Positions 46,030 to 54,617 of a stretch of 64,000 bases of DNA are shown piece by piece (within the stretch, counting starts at the first letter, position 1; each line of letters starts with the position of its first letter). The position numbers and the translations under genes were made by a program. Source of the stretch: Bacteroidota bacterium (GTDB taxonomy: Bacteria > Bacteroidota > Bacteroidia > Chitinophagales > Saprospiraceae); the NCBI GenBank assembly GCA_029781865.1, contig JAKOVW010000081.1:248001-312000 (forward strand). The letters run 5' to 3'. The notes under the pieces were generated by a model that worked only from the letters and a program-made list of their open reading frames with translations, had not been told where the DNA came from and made no database searches.

Positions 46030-47223
46030 TCAATCAACCAATAACACCAATCCTTTGAGATAGCTGCCTTCAACGTGAAACAAACTTACCGGGTGATCCG
46101 GTCCCTGAGTTAATTTATGCAATACCCGGATATTTCGACCGCTTTCGATTCCTGCAGAAACAATCGTATTGTAAAACAAGGCTTCATCTACAACCTGCGA
46201 ACAAGAAAACGTAAAGAGCAATCCATTCTTTTTTATTTTTTTTAATGCCAGCAGATTGATTCGTTTGTAAGCCTGCACGGCCGAATGTTTTTTCGCAATA
46301 CTTTTTGCAAAGGCCGGCGGATCAAGAACAATTAAATCGTAATAATCAGATTGCAGGTTTTTTAAATAGTCATTTACATCTGCACAGATGCTTTGGTGGG
46401 TATCCTGATCAAAATGATTCAGTAAGAGATTTTGATGTAGCAGGTTAAGTGCTTTTTGAGATACATCTACCGAATGCACCTGTTTTGCACCATGGCCCAA
46501 AGCATAGATGCTAAAACCACCACTATAGCTGAATGCATTTAATATGGTTCTGCCGTTTGCATATTGTGACAGTAATTTTCTGTTTTCCCGCTGATCGAGG
46601 AAAAATCCGGTTTTTTGACCGGTCAGGCAATCAATTGCAAAATGAAGTGCATTTTCAGTACACGTCACATCGGGATATTCGCCAAAGAGTATGGTATTAT
46701 GAATGGTTTGTGCATAAGCAGCAGGAAGACTTTCTTTACTTTTATCTACTATGCATTGTATCTTATTTAAAAAAAGAGATTGTATACTTTCGGTGATGAC
46801 TCCGATTTGTCTGTGCATTCCAATAGTATGACACTGAATGACAGCTACATTATTGAATATATCTATTATTAAGCCGGGTAATTGATCTCCTTCTCCATGA
46901 ATCAACCGGTAACAATTGGTTTGCTGTGCTTCCAATTGCAATTGTTTTCTGGCAATCAGCGCATTGTTGAATCTATCCCTCCAGAATTCATCCGTGTAAT
47001 CGGCATTTCCAAATGAAAGCATTTTAATAGCAATACTTCCATCGTGATAATGACCGAAACCCAAACGCTCTTTTTTATAGTCTGTGACATAAACCAGTTC
47101 ACCATCTTCATGTGGTCCGGAGTTATCTGACAAGGCTCCGGAGAAGACCCAGGGATGTTTTCTGTAAAGATTAGTTTCTTTACCTTTTTTTAATTCGATT
47201 GAATTTTTTATCTTTAAATCCAT
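46030..47223 (-). CDS. Class I SAM-dependent rRNA methyltransferase (RlmI-like)
   Basis: A 397-residue cytoplasmic methyltransferase of the RlmI group, which methylates C5 of a cytosine in 23S rRNA. The N-terminal PUA domain has LYRKHPWVFSGALSD, and the SAM site is ILNAFSYSGGFSIYAL with the acidic VHSVDVS. The catalytic motifs are DLIVLDPPAFAKS and LFTFSCSQVVD, whose Cys is the expected nucleophile. Length is normal. The exact target base cannot be assigned from sequence. Confidence 0.92.
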   Translation of the reverse strand: MDLKIKNSIELKKGKETNLYRKHPWVFSGALSDNSGPHEDGELVYVTDYKKERLGFGHYHDGSIAIKMLSFGNADYTDEFWRDRFNNALIARKQLQLEAQQTNCYRLIHGEGDQLPGLIIDIFNNVAVIQCHTIGMHRQIGVITESIQSLFLNKIQCIVDKSKESLPAAYAQTIHNTILFGEYPDVTCTENALHFAIDCLTGQKTGFFLDQRENRKLLSQYANGRTILNAFSYSGGFSIYALGHGAKQVHSVDVSQKALNLLHQNLLLNHFDQDTHQSICADVNDYLKNLQSDYYDLIVLDPPAFAKSIAKKHSAVQAYKRINLLALKKIKKNGLLFTFSCSQVVDEALFYNTIVSAGIESGRNIRVLHKLTQGPDHPVSLFHVEGSYLKGLVLLVD

Positions 47224-47267
47224 AAAGTCGCAATTTCCGTAATTCCAATGTAGTAAAACCAGAAAAT

Positions 47268-48227
47268 ATGAAAAAAGCGTTCAAAATCTTACTTTATCTG
47301 ATTATTGCAGTCGCAGTTATTATACTTTCTTTTATAGCCTATATTCAAATTAAAGGAATTCCGAAGTATGACCCGCCAGTCATAAAAGAATTAACCATCA
47401 ATCCAACTCCGGAAAAAGTGGAAGAGGGAGCCAGGATTTCAAGTTTACTCTGCAGTAACTGTCACTTGGGAAAGGATGGCAGGTTAAGTGGTGGACCAAT
47501 GAAAGATCTGGACCCATCCTTCGGAAAAGTTTGGTCCAGAAATATTACAAACCATCCTACTTATGGTATTGGTAAATGGACACCCGGAGAAATTGCCTAT
47601 TTTTTGAGGACAGGAGTACGAAAGGACGGTACATACGCCCCTATCTGGATGCCTAAGTTTACGAATTTGTCAGATGCCGATTTAGAATGTATAATCTGTT
47701 TTCTGAAATCGGACATGCCAATGCTACAAGCTTCTGAAGCGGTGCATCCGGCTGATCAAATCAGTTTTTTAAGTAAATTCCTGTGTAATGTTGTATTCAA
47801 ACCAATGACTTTTCCGGATAAGCCTATCGTGGCCCCTGATACTTCTGATCGTGTTGCATATGGAAAATATGTTTTACAGTCAAAGATTGAGTGCTTTACC
47901 TGTCATTCAGCAGACTTTAAGAAATTAGACATGTTGGTTCCGGAGCATTCCATGGGATACCTTGGAGGTGGGAATACACTAATTGACCTTGAAGGCCGTA
48001 AGATATACTCTGCCAATATTACTCCTGATCCTGTCACCGGAATTGGAAAATGGACCTATGAGGATTTTTATAAAGCAATGAAAGAGGGTAAACGGCCTGA
48101 TGGAAAACTTTTGAGGTATCCAATGACTCCAAAAACTGCTATGAAAGATTTTGAAATTCAGGGTATTTGGGCTTACCTGCAGACTGTTCCCAGGATTACC
48201 AATGTGGTTGATAGAACAGGCTTATAA
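47268..48227 (+). CDS. Membrane-anchored dihaem cytochrome c
   Basis: A 319-residue protein with an N-terminal hydrophobic anchor (about 5-27). It carries two class I cytochrome c domains, one haem each: CSNCH at 62-66 and CFTCH at 209-213. Met residues in WMPKF (about 128) and RYPMTPKT (about 282) are likely axial ligands. The layout, with 'NITNHPTYGIGKWTPGEIAYFLRTG' in the first and 'NITPDPVTGIGKWTYEDF' in the second domain, resembles the cytochrome subunits of alcohol/aldehyde dehydrogenases. The electron partner is not in the window. Confidence 0.92.
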   Translation: MKKAFKILLYLIIAVAVIILSFIAYIQIKGIPKYDPPVIKELTINPTPEKVEEGARISSLLCSNCHLGKDGRLSGGPMKDLDPSFGKVWSRNITNHPTYGIGKWTPGEIAYFLRTGVRKDGTYAPIWMPKFTNLSDADLECIICFLKSDMPMLQASEAVHPADQISFLSKFLCNVVFKPMTFPDKPIVAPDTSDRVAYGKYVLQSKIECFTCHSADFKKLDMLVPEHSMGYLGGGNTLIDLEGRKIYSANITPDPVTGIGKWTYEDFYKAMKEGKRPDGKLLRYPMTPKTAMKDFEIQGIWAYLQTVPRITNVVDRTGL

Positions 48228-48398
48228 TTTGTGAAGAACTTCTAAGAACCTTATTTCGGTCATTTTCAGGCATGCTAAATTTTGTAGCTTTGGTCTAAGC
48301 CTTTAAATATGGCCTTTCAACTCAATGCAAATGACACGGGGATAAAAGACTATAAATAATAGTATTTTATCAAGTAAAGTCAACGAAGCCCGTTGAAA

Positions 48399-48668
48399 TT
48401 AAGCTCTAAAATTTCTGCTGTAATCCAGTATATGCTCAATGCTATCAGGATGAGCGGAAAATAGAACCTTTGGAAGGGCCCAACTAGCATCCCTTAACTC
48501 ATTCAATTCTTCCAGAGCAGATTGATCTGATTTAAGGCATTCCTCAAGGATTTGTGTTTCCGTTGAACTGCAGTCGTGATAAATATAGCGGATTAATTGG
48601 AGCGAAGTAAATGTATCAACCATAGGCATTTTTTCATAATTTAAATAAGAACTAAACTGAATGGACAT
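48399..48668 (-). CDS. Small acidic helical protein, possibly anti-sigma-like
   Basis: An 89-residue protein without Cys zinc ligands of the ZAS type. The pattern DTFTSLQLIRYIYHDCSSTE then EECLKSDQSALEELNELR resembles the N-terminal helices of zinc-less anti-sigma-factor-like proteins, an uncertain likeness. The true start may be the second Met group at residue 14 (MPMVDT), which would begin at 48629. It stands alone. Hypothetical; a regulatory role is speculation. Confidence 0.5.
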   Translation of the reverse strand: MSIQFSSYLNYEKMPMVDTFTSLQLIRYIYHDCSSTETQILEECLKSDQSALEELNELRDASWALPKVLFSAHPDSIEHILDYSRNFRA

Positions 48669-48985
48669 TGGGTTTATTGTTTAATCCCCGCTCTATTTTA
48701 ACAGAGAATTTTCCTTTAATAAAGAGTTCTTCTGAAATTTGAATGCCCCTCCGGAAAATTATTTTATAGGTTTCCAGGTAAAGAATTACGGATTCGTTTT
48801 TGGAAAAGAGAACATATTAAATTGTCCGTTTTATCAGCATTACAGCTTAATGAATCTATTGCATAACTGTGTAATTGTATGAAAGTATTCTCGCAGCTTT
48901 TCTATTGATGATTAAAAAAAATTTTTTGTAAAAAATGAAGTTGGCATAGTATTAGAATAATATATAATATGTTCGATAAGTATTA
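48669..48985. other. Intergenic region without a gene
   Basis: About 315 bp upstream of the small-RNA candidate. It contains no convincing open frame. The last part carries TTGG at 48948, followed 22 nt later by TATGTTCG, a one-mismatch version of TAnnTTTG. Confidence 0.4.
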
Positions 48986-49070
48986 AACTGAAAATATAAA
49001 AGATGTAGTTTTCTTTATTTGAGACCTTTAGACACCTGTAGATACGCCGGTATTTACAGGTTTTTTTTTT
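48985..49070 (+). ncRNA. Candidate small RNA ending in a strong terminator
   Basis: A possible promoter (TTGG near 48948 and TATGTTCG near 48973) precedes about 85-95 nt with no open frame. It ends in a 12-bp stem (one GU pair) and 10 or more T. No gene on the plus strand lies within 750 bp upstream, so the terminator probably ends a short transcript of its own. The family is unknown to me. Confidence 0.35.
49034..49070 (+). terminator. Intrinsic terminator
   Basis: ACCTGTA at 49034-49040 pairs with TACAGGT at about 49055-49061, and ATAC/GTAT extend the stem around a four-base loop (GCCG). A run of at least 10 T follows directly. Confidence 0.8.
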
Positions 49071-49280
49071 ATAAATCTATGAGATCAAATTGAATAAGTT
49101 AATACAGTAATTGATCAATACTAAATTTTTTAGATCATGCTCATTTCTTATTAAATCAATATTTTCACCTTGCTAAAAATAATTGCTTGTCTTGAACGCG
49201 TTTATTTAATGCATATCTCAAAGATTCTTCCTCACTCATATCTCATATCTCAACACTAATTGTTCATCTCTCCTAACTTA

Positions 49281-49304
49281 TAGCTCCTAGCTCCTAGCTC
49301 CTAG
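49281..49304. repeat. Heptamer direct repeat (TAGCTCC)n
   Basis: Three and a half tandem copies of the 7-bp unit TAGCTCC, flanked on the left by ATATCTCATATCTCA-type low-complexity sequence. It lies just downstream of the ybeY fusion gene on the minus strand and looks like degenerated repeat DNA. Confidence 0.7.
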
Positions 49305-49326
49305 TTCAGATTTCAGATCTCTTGTT

Positions 49327-50082
49327 CTACAACTGGGTCGGACTCCAAAAACAGGATTCAAAGTTTACCACTTTATGATTTTTGATTTTTACGCCTTCTT
49401 TCATTAATAGTTTTCCCATCCGTTCTCCATGATCGCCAAACATAAGTCGTCCGCTTAATTCACCTTTGACATTGACCACCCGATGAGCAGGAACATCGCT
49501 CACGTTGCCTTTTAATTGGTTTAAGGCCCAGCCCACCATTCGTGCGGAACCCAGGCTTAAGTAATCTGCAATTGCACCATAGCTGCATACTTTGCCTTTT
49601 GGGATGCAACGTACGATATCGTAAACCCGGTCAAAATAGTGATCACTTTTGATAAACTCATCTTTATAAAAAGCGAGTGCTTCATCTTCTTTAACCCGCA
49701 TCTGCTTTTTAGCAATGGCCGTTTTATCTGAGAAACCCAAAAAATGCAATATTCCATGTATGATAACTCTCAATAATTCCCACTCATAATCTGTTTTGAA
49801 TTTTTTTGCATTCTCCTGTACGCGATCAACGCTGATGTATAATTCTCCTTCAATATCATCAGTACCCATGGGGAAACTCAATATATCCGTGTAATAGTTG
49901 TGCTTGAGAAACTTTACATTCATCTCTCTCAGGTATTCATCATCGCAGAAAATAATATTGATCGCTCCGGCTGTACGATGATGTTGTTCAATGATTTTTA
50001 AAATCCATTGGTTTACTTTCCTGACATTAATGTCAAAGGGTTCAATATTAAAATGGAACTGAATGTTTGGTTTTTTTTTCAT
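49327..50082 (-). CDS. YbeY endoribonuclease fused to an alkyltransferase-like (ATL) domain
   Basis: A 251-residue protein in two parts. Residues 1 to about 143 are YbeY, the RNase for 16S rRNA 3'-end maturation and ribosome quality control. Its metal site reads H109-GIL-H113-FLGFS-D119, with Asp in place of the third His, and MRVKEDEALAFY follows at 128-139. Residues about 147-251 are an MGMT-type domain: SYGAIADYL, the DNA-binding SARMVGWALNQ (Arg181) and PAHRVVN at 198-204. Ala199 stands where the alkyl-accepting Cys should be, so the domain can bind alkylated guanine but not repair it. No stop or frameshift separates the halves. Confidence 0.9.
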   Translation of the reverse strand: MKKKPNIQFHFNIEPFDINVRKVNQWILKIIEQHHRTAGAINIIFCDDEYLREMNVKFLKHNYYTDILSFPMGTDDIEGELYISVDRVQENAKKFKTDYEWELLRVIIHGILHFLGFSDKTAIAKKQMRVKEDEALAFYKDEFIKSDHYFDRVYDIVRCIPKGKVCSYGAIADYLSLGSARMVGWALNQLKGNVSDVPAHRVVNVKGELSGRLMFGDHGERMGKLLMKEGVKIKNHKVVNFESCFWSPTQL

Positions 50083-50646
50083 CTTGGAAATACAATGTAA
50101 AGAAAAACAATTTTGAGAAGATTCATCTAATCACGAAAACTTAAAAAGGAAGGATATACCTTTCATTGAATGAATAAGAAGAATGCACAATGACGGATGT
50201 ACGTGATTCGCAAACGACAGGAATGGACCAGGTTGAATATCGGCATCCTTTTTTGTATTCATTATTCTTACATGGTATTAAGGTGAGCATGTCCATTCAT
50301 CATAGCTGTCAACGGATGATCAGTAAATGACTTTTCTGATTCGAATTCAAAACTGAACTGCACTGTGGATGAGCCCGATTTTCAATATGTCGTTATGGAA
50401 ATCTGAGTATCAATGATAGTTTAGTTAGCTGACTGCGATATCTGGTGATAAAGGATTGATATTTTGCCTGTGGAATAATTAGGTAATCCTTAGAATATTG
50501 GACGCTTACAAAAAAATAAGAATAGTAGTCCAACGCAAAAGAAGCTACTGGTCGCGGGTTTTACTTTTAAAGCCAGATAGCTTTTGAATAAGGTATAACT
50601 GGAGAAACTTCCCGGAAGGAATTTTAAAAATGGCCTGGAGTGCTGT
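50083..50646. other. Intergenic region without a gene
   Basis: About 560 bp between the YbeY fusion and the RsbW-like gene. No convincing frame, RNA or repeat is visible. In many Bacteroidota these two genes are close neighbours, so this gap may hold eroded sequence. Confidence 0.4.
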
Positions 50647-51033
50647 TTAAATCATGAACTTAATCTCCACGGTACGACCGTTATCGGAGAAGATTATTTT
50701 ATCAGAAAGCTGCTGCATCAAAAACACACCCCTGCCCCCGCAATTGGCAATATTTTCAGGCAATGTCGGATCGGGAATGGAAGCCGGGTCAAATCCCGGA
50801 CCTTCATCAGAAATCCTGAAACAAATGTGTCTCTTGAGGCGGGTTGTTTTGACGCAAACGAATTTGGATTCATCTGATTTGTTGCCATGTAAAATGGCAT
50901 TGTTAACAGCTTCGGTAAGGGACACGAGCACATTGGGATAAAGATTCTTATCCAGGTGGTATTCATTAAATATTTGTTCCAAATATTCTTCCACCTTGCA
51001 AATGTTGTCCGGTACGGAAGCTATTCTGATCAT
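50647..51033 (-). CDS. RsbW-like anti-sigma/serine kinase family ATPase
   Basis: A GHKL-fold protein of 128 residues from the chosen start. The N-box is SLTEAVNNAILHGNKSD, the G1 box is DEGPGFDPASIPDP, and the G2 loop is GGRGVFLMQQLSD, as in RsbW/SpoIIAB anti-sigma kinases. An upstream in-frame Met at 51117 would overlap the previous gene by 88 bp, so I chose the ATG at 51033, which overlaps the DUF4175 stop by 4 bp (ATGA). Partner switching with a STAS protein is typical of the family; none is visible here. Confidence 0.88.
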   Translation of the reverse strand: MIRIASVPDNICKVEEYLEQIFNEYHLDKNLYPNVLVSLTEAVNNAILHGNKSDESKFVCVKTTRLKRHICFRISDEGPGFDPASIPDPTLPENIANCGGRGVFLMQQLSDKIIFSDNGRTVEIKFMI

Positions 51034-54000
51034 CCTTGCTTTTTGAGGCTTTGATAATATTGCTCGACCAGTTTCTTGTAAAAAGGCCGCAAATCCGGTG
51101 AAACTTGTTTGAACCATTCTGTTTCAGCCTGTCTCGCTTTAATGTATTCTTCCAGGCTAGGAGGTAGTTTACGCACAATATTCGTACCAGTTTCTGATTT
51201 TCGCTTCTCATCCCAGTCTCTTTCCCGCTGAGCCTTCTCTGCTTCCAGGAGCCTGGTGGTTATCTCCTGCTGCCTTTTGAGCATATCATTATTGAGCTGT
51301 TTATTAACCAATTGCTTTTCCTGGTTGTTCATTTCATCAATGATTTCCTGAGCCTGTTTGGTTCCCCCGCCGTTTTGTTTTTTCTCTTCTTCAAGGTCCT
51401 GCAACATTTTTCTCAGCTTTGCTTGCTTGGCAGCCATTTCCGCAAAATCCTGGGACGTACCCTGTTGCCCGTTTCTCATTTTTTCAAGCAATTCTTTCAT
51501 CCCCTTCTCCATGGCTTTTTGACCTTCTCCTATTTTATCCGAAGGTTTCGGTTCCTTACCGCTTTTCTTACCGCCTTTACCACCGGGTTTGCTACAAGAC
51601 CCTTTACCTGGTTTCTTACAGGAGCCTTTGCATTCTTTTTGTTTATTGTCGAGGGACTCAGAAAGCATCACAGCCAGATCATTCATGTTTTTCATGATCC
51701 TCCTTTGATTATTTGATGCTTCTGCATTTCGGCGGTCTTCCAGCAAGTCAATCCCTTGTTTAAAATTGTCATTGATTTCATTTACCTTTTCGGTAACATA
51801 GGATTCAATTTCAACCAGGCGCTTGCTTAGAACTTCCAGGGTATCTTCTACTATTTTAAAATTGTCTTTGATCTTAAACTGATCCTGCAACAAACTCAAA
51901 TATCTTGGGATCTGAGGATTCATGGTGGACATTTCATTGACCACGGCTTCCTGATCCATGGAAAGGTTGACCAGATTTTCGAGTAACTGTCTTAGCATTC
52001 TGGCATCTTCTTCAGCTTGCTCTGAATCGGAATCTGCCATTTCAGATTCCATTTTATTTGCCATTTCTTTCATCTTTCCGGATGCTTCTTTTTGTTTTTT
52101 GGAAGCTTTACCATTGCCCGGTTTACTCAATTCTTCTTTGGACTCTTTTAAATCTTTTTTAATTTCTTTTTCTTCATTTTTATGGTCCTCTATTTTTCTT
52201 GGAGATTGCAATTCTTCATTTTTCTTTTTGATCTCTTCCTGTTTTTTGGCAATGTCTTCAAACTTCTTATTGATTTCATCCTGTTGCTTCTTCAGTTCCT
52301 CTGCACTATCAGATTTCTTTTCTGTTTTTTCAGCCAGCTTATCCTGTTGTTCGGCCAGTTTATTGAGGTCTTTGATTTGATCCTTCAGGTTTTTTTCAAC
52401 TTCCAATTGTTTGAATAAGGATAGCAGGCGATCCATCTCTTTAGTGAGGTCGGCATTTTTCTTTTCAAACTTTTCAGACATCTGAATGGTCTGATCTTTA
52501 TTCATTTCATTCATCAGATCCTGGATCTGCTGCATGAGTTTTTTCATTTCCTCATTGGCCGTTTCATTGAACAGCTTTTTGAGTTGTTCCTGTTTGTTCA
52601 GCAAATTTTCGTCCTCTGTTTTTTGTTTTTGAAGATTTTCTTCAAACTTCTTTTTAGCATCTTCAAATTGATTCTGCAGTTTTTGCTGCTGCTCCATCAT
52701 TTTCTCCAGGTCTTTTTTATTTTGCCACTCGACATCTTTTTTATCGCGCATTTTGTCTTTGTAGTCATTTAATTTTTCCTGAAGTTTGCGGGCTTCTTTC
52801 AGGGCATCTTCCATTTTACTTTTGATGTCCTCATTATTTGTTTCTTCCATTTGAGCCAGCTGTTCGTCAGTAGCTTCTTTGTATTCCAGAATCTGGCTGC
52901 GGGAAGACTTGCTTCCATTGACTCCATCGTTATCCCAGACTTCAAAATAATAACTGACAGATTCCCCGGCTTCTAATTCGAAGTCTCTGGCATCAAACAC
53001 GTAGGTAAAGGAAGTTGCTTTGCCCGGTTCATTTTGTCCGAGTGGTTTGGTTTTAACAGGATCGTCTTTTCCGTTTTTGCGTTTGATGATATAATTGAAA
53101 CTGATCGTTCTAATTCCATAATCATCAGAAGCATCGCCTGCAAAGTATTTTCGCTTCCAGTCTGTGCTGTCCGCAAATTGTTCTACCTGAATTTGAGGAA
53201 ACTGATCCGGAATAATGCCGATATGATATTGTATGGAATCCAGATCCGGTAGCAGGTCATTCTTCAAGTATAAAGTGTAGGCCTGATCTTTGGTAAACCG
53301 ATTTGAATATTGATATTCATTTTCAGCTTTTCGCTGAATTTCTTTTTTGTTTTCATCTTCGGTACTTTTATAGTACAGATGATCGGTGTGATCGGATTTG
53401 AAATGCCAGCTCACTTTGGTGCCGGTAGGAATTAATAAATCTCCTGTATTATTGAGCACTTCATTTTTCCGTCCGGTATATTTTGGATATTCCAATTGAA
53501 CTTCAAATTCGCTGATGATGGGTTTCATCAAAACTTTAAGCACATATTCCTGAGACTCGATACTTCCGGAAAAAATCTTGAATGGAAGATCTTTCTGAAC
53601 ATTGTTAAACACGTAACTAAATTCATCCGGGCCTTCTTTTCTCAATCTGTATTGAAAATGATCCACATCGATAAAAGCATCGGCTGGCAATGCAGATCCG
53701 GTTACTTTAATTTTTAAATTGAAATCGCCATTTTGTTCGACATTCAGTTTTTCTTTTTCAAGGGTGAAGTGAAAAGGAGCTTCCCGTTCAAAATCTTTAT
53801 TAACCTGAATGAGTCGTTGTGTCGGTTGTTTAATCAGGCCGGGTGCCCATACCAGCAATGAAAGCAGAATTAACAATGGAGCCAAGGCATATTGCAGATA
53901 TTTTCTGTTTTTTTGTAAATCGATTGCCTGAATAAACGGAACCGGATTTAATTCAATAGATTTTTGTTGAATGCTGGCTTCGATTAAACTTCGATCAGAG

Positions 54001-54374
54001 TAATTAACGGATTGTGATTTTAATTGAAGTACGTTCAGCAATTTATCTTTGACATCGCCGAAATGCGTACCAATAATTTTTGCCGCTTCTTCATGCGAGA
54101 TTAATTTACCCAACCGAAAATAATGCATTAGCGGTCGAAAGATCCAGTACCAAAAAGTGGAAGCAAACAAAATCAAATAAGAAAGGCTCAGAATTTTCCG
54201 GAATGATTTTCCAAAATAAAATTGGTTTTCCAGTAAGTTGTATGCCAGAAAAACAATCGTCAGCAGACCGGTGAAGTAAAGACTTCCTCTGATGAGTTGG
54301 TTGATATAATACCTCCGGGTGAATTGATCAATTTTGAGAATAAGCTGATCGTAGTAATTTTCATTCATAAGCAT
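51030..54374 (-). CDS. DUF4175 family large membrane protein with coiled-coil region
   Basis: A 1114-residue Bacteroidota protein. Two hydrophobic segments lie at about 33-50 and 56-75 and a third near 155-175. A beta-rich periplasmic part (about 200-510) with YFEVWDNDGVNGSKSSRSQ follows. From about 515 to 1000 there is a long Lys/Glu/Gln-rich coiled coil, interrupted near 950 by a Cys/Gly/Lys-rich stretch (GSCKKPGKGSCSKPGGK). The C-terminus is charged. The function is unknown; envelope structure is a reasonable guess. It is followed by the overlapping RsbW-like gene. The start may be the second Met, 6 bp on. Confidence 0.85.
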   Translation of the reverse strand: MLMNENYYDQLILKIDQFTRRYYINQLIRGSLYFTGLLTIVFLAYNLLENQFYFGKSFRKILSLSYLILFASTFWYWIFRPLMHYFRLGKLISHEEAAKIIGTHFGDVKDKLLNVLQLKSQSVNYSDRSLIEASIQQKSIELNPVPFIQAIDLQKNRKYLQYALAPLLILLSLLVWAPGLIKQPTQRLIQVNKDFEREAPFHFTLEKEKLNVEQNGDFNLKIKVTGSALPADAFIDVDHFQYRLRKEGPDEFSYVFNNVQKDLPFKIFSGSIESQEYVLKVLMKPIISEFEVQLEYPKYTGRKNEVLNNTGDLLIPTGTKVSWHFKSDHTDHLYYKSTEDENKKEIQRKAENEYQYSNRFTKDQAYTLYLKNDLLPDLDSIQYHIGIIPDQFPQIQVEQFADSTDWKRKYFAGDASDDYGIRTISFNYIIKRKNGKDDPVKTKPLGQNEPGKATSFTYVFDARDFELEAGESVSYYFEVWDNDGVNGSKSSRSQILEYKEATDEQLAQMEETNNEDIKSKMEDALKEARKLQEKLNDYKDKMRDKKDVEWQNKKDLEKMMEQQQKLQNQFEDAKKKFEENLQKQKTEDENLLNKQEQLKKLFNETANEEMKKLMQQIQDLMNEMNKDQTIQMSEKFEKKNADLTKEMDRLLSLFKQLEVEKNLKDQIKDLNKLAEQQDKLAEKTEKKSDSAEELKKQQDEINKKFEDIAKKQEEIKKKNEELQSPRKIEDHKNEEKEIKKDLKESKEELSKPGNGKASKKQKEASGKMKEMANKMESEMADSDSEQAEEDARMLRQLLENLVNLSMDQEAVVNEMSTMNPQIPRYLSLLQDQFKIKDNFKIVEDTLEVLSKRLVEIESYVTEKVNEINDNFKQGIDLLEDRRNAEASNNQRRIMKNMNDLAVMLSESLDNKQKECKGSCKKPGKGSCSKPGGKGGKKSGKEPKPSDKIGEGQKAMEKGMKELLEKMRNGQQGTSQDFAEMAAKQAKLRKMLQDLEEEKKQNGGGTKQAQEIIDEMNNQEKQLVNKQLNNDMLKRQQEITTRLLEAEKAQRERDWDEKRKSETGTNIVRKLPPSLEEYIKARQAETEWFKQVSPDLRPFYKKLVEQYYQSLKKQG

Positions 54375-54556
54375 GCCATCACAAAGTTTAACAAACGCAA
54401 ATTAACCTAAAATAATTTCAAGAATCAGGGTATCCGGATAAAAATATAAGTTAAAACAACTCAGGCGCTCAAGGGTTTAGATGTTGAGAAGCCTAAAAAC
54501 CAAAGCAGGTGGTTCTATTCAATGAAAAGCAGGACAAATTGCCCTGAATTTCAATC

Positions 54557-54582
54557 AAATTTGAGGTTAAAACCCCAAATTT
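54557..54582 (-). terminator. Hairpin downstream of dapD
   Basis: AAATTTGAGG and CCCCAAATTT form a 10-bp stem with one mismatch, 35 bp beyond the dapD stop on the minus strand. The tract after it is only partly T-rich, so strength is uncertain. Confidence 0.4.
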
Positions 54583-54617
54583 TAACAGTTACCAGGTCAA
54601 ATCCGGGGTTTAGATCA

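Noticed and set aside
48309-48359. 16-codon frame with an ATG after a TAGCTTTG promoter-like box
   Set aside because: Too short and without a recognised product; an eroded gene start is possible but cannot be supported.
48945-48965. Sigma-54-type TTGGCA element before the small-RNA candidate
   Set aside because: The second half, TTGC, is absent, and the spacing fits the ordinary Bacteroidota promoter better.
51034-51117. Longer start for the RsbW-like protein at 51117
   Set aside because: It would overlap the previous gene by 88 bp and adds residues not typical of the family; the ATGA overlap at 51033 is more natural.
51312-52772. Long plus-strand frames opposite the DUF4175 gene
   Set aside because: They are antisense to the Lys/Glu/Gln-rich coiled coil, which gives Phe/Leu/Ser-rich translation; no family or start context supports them.
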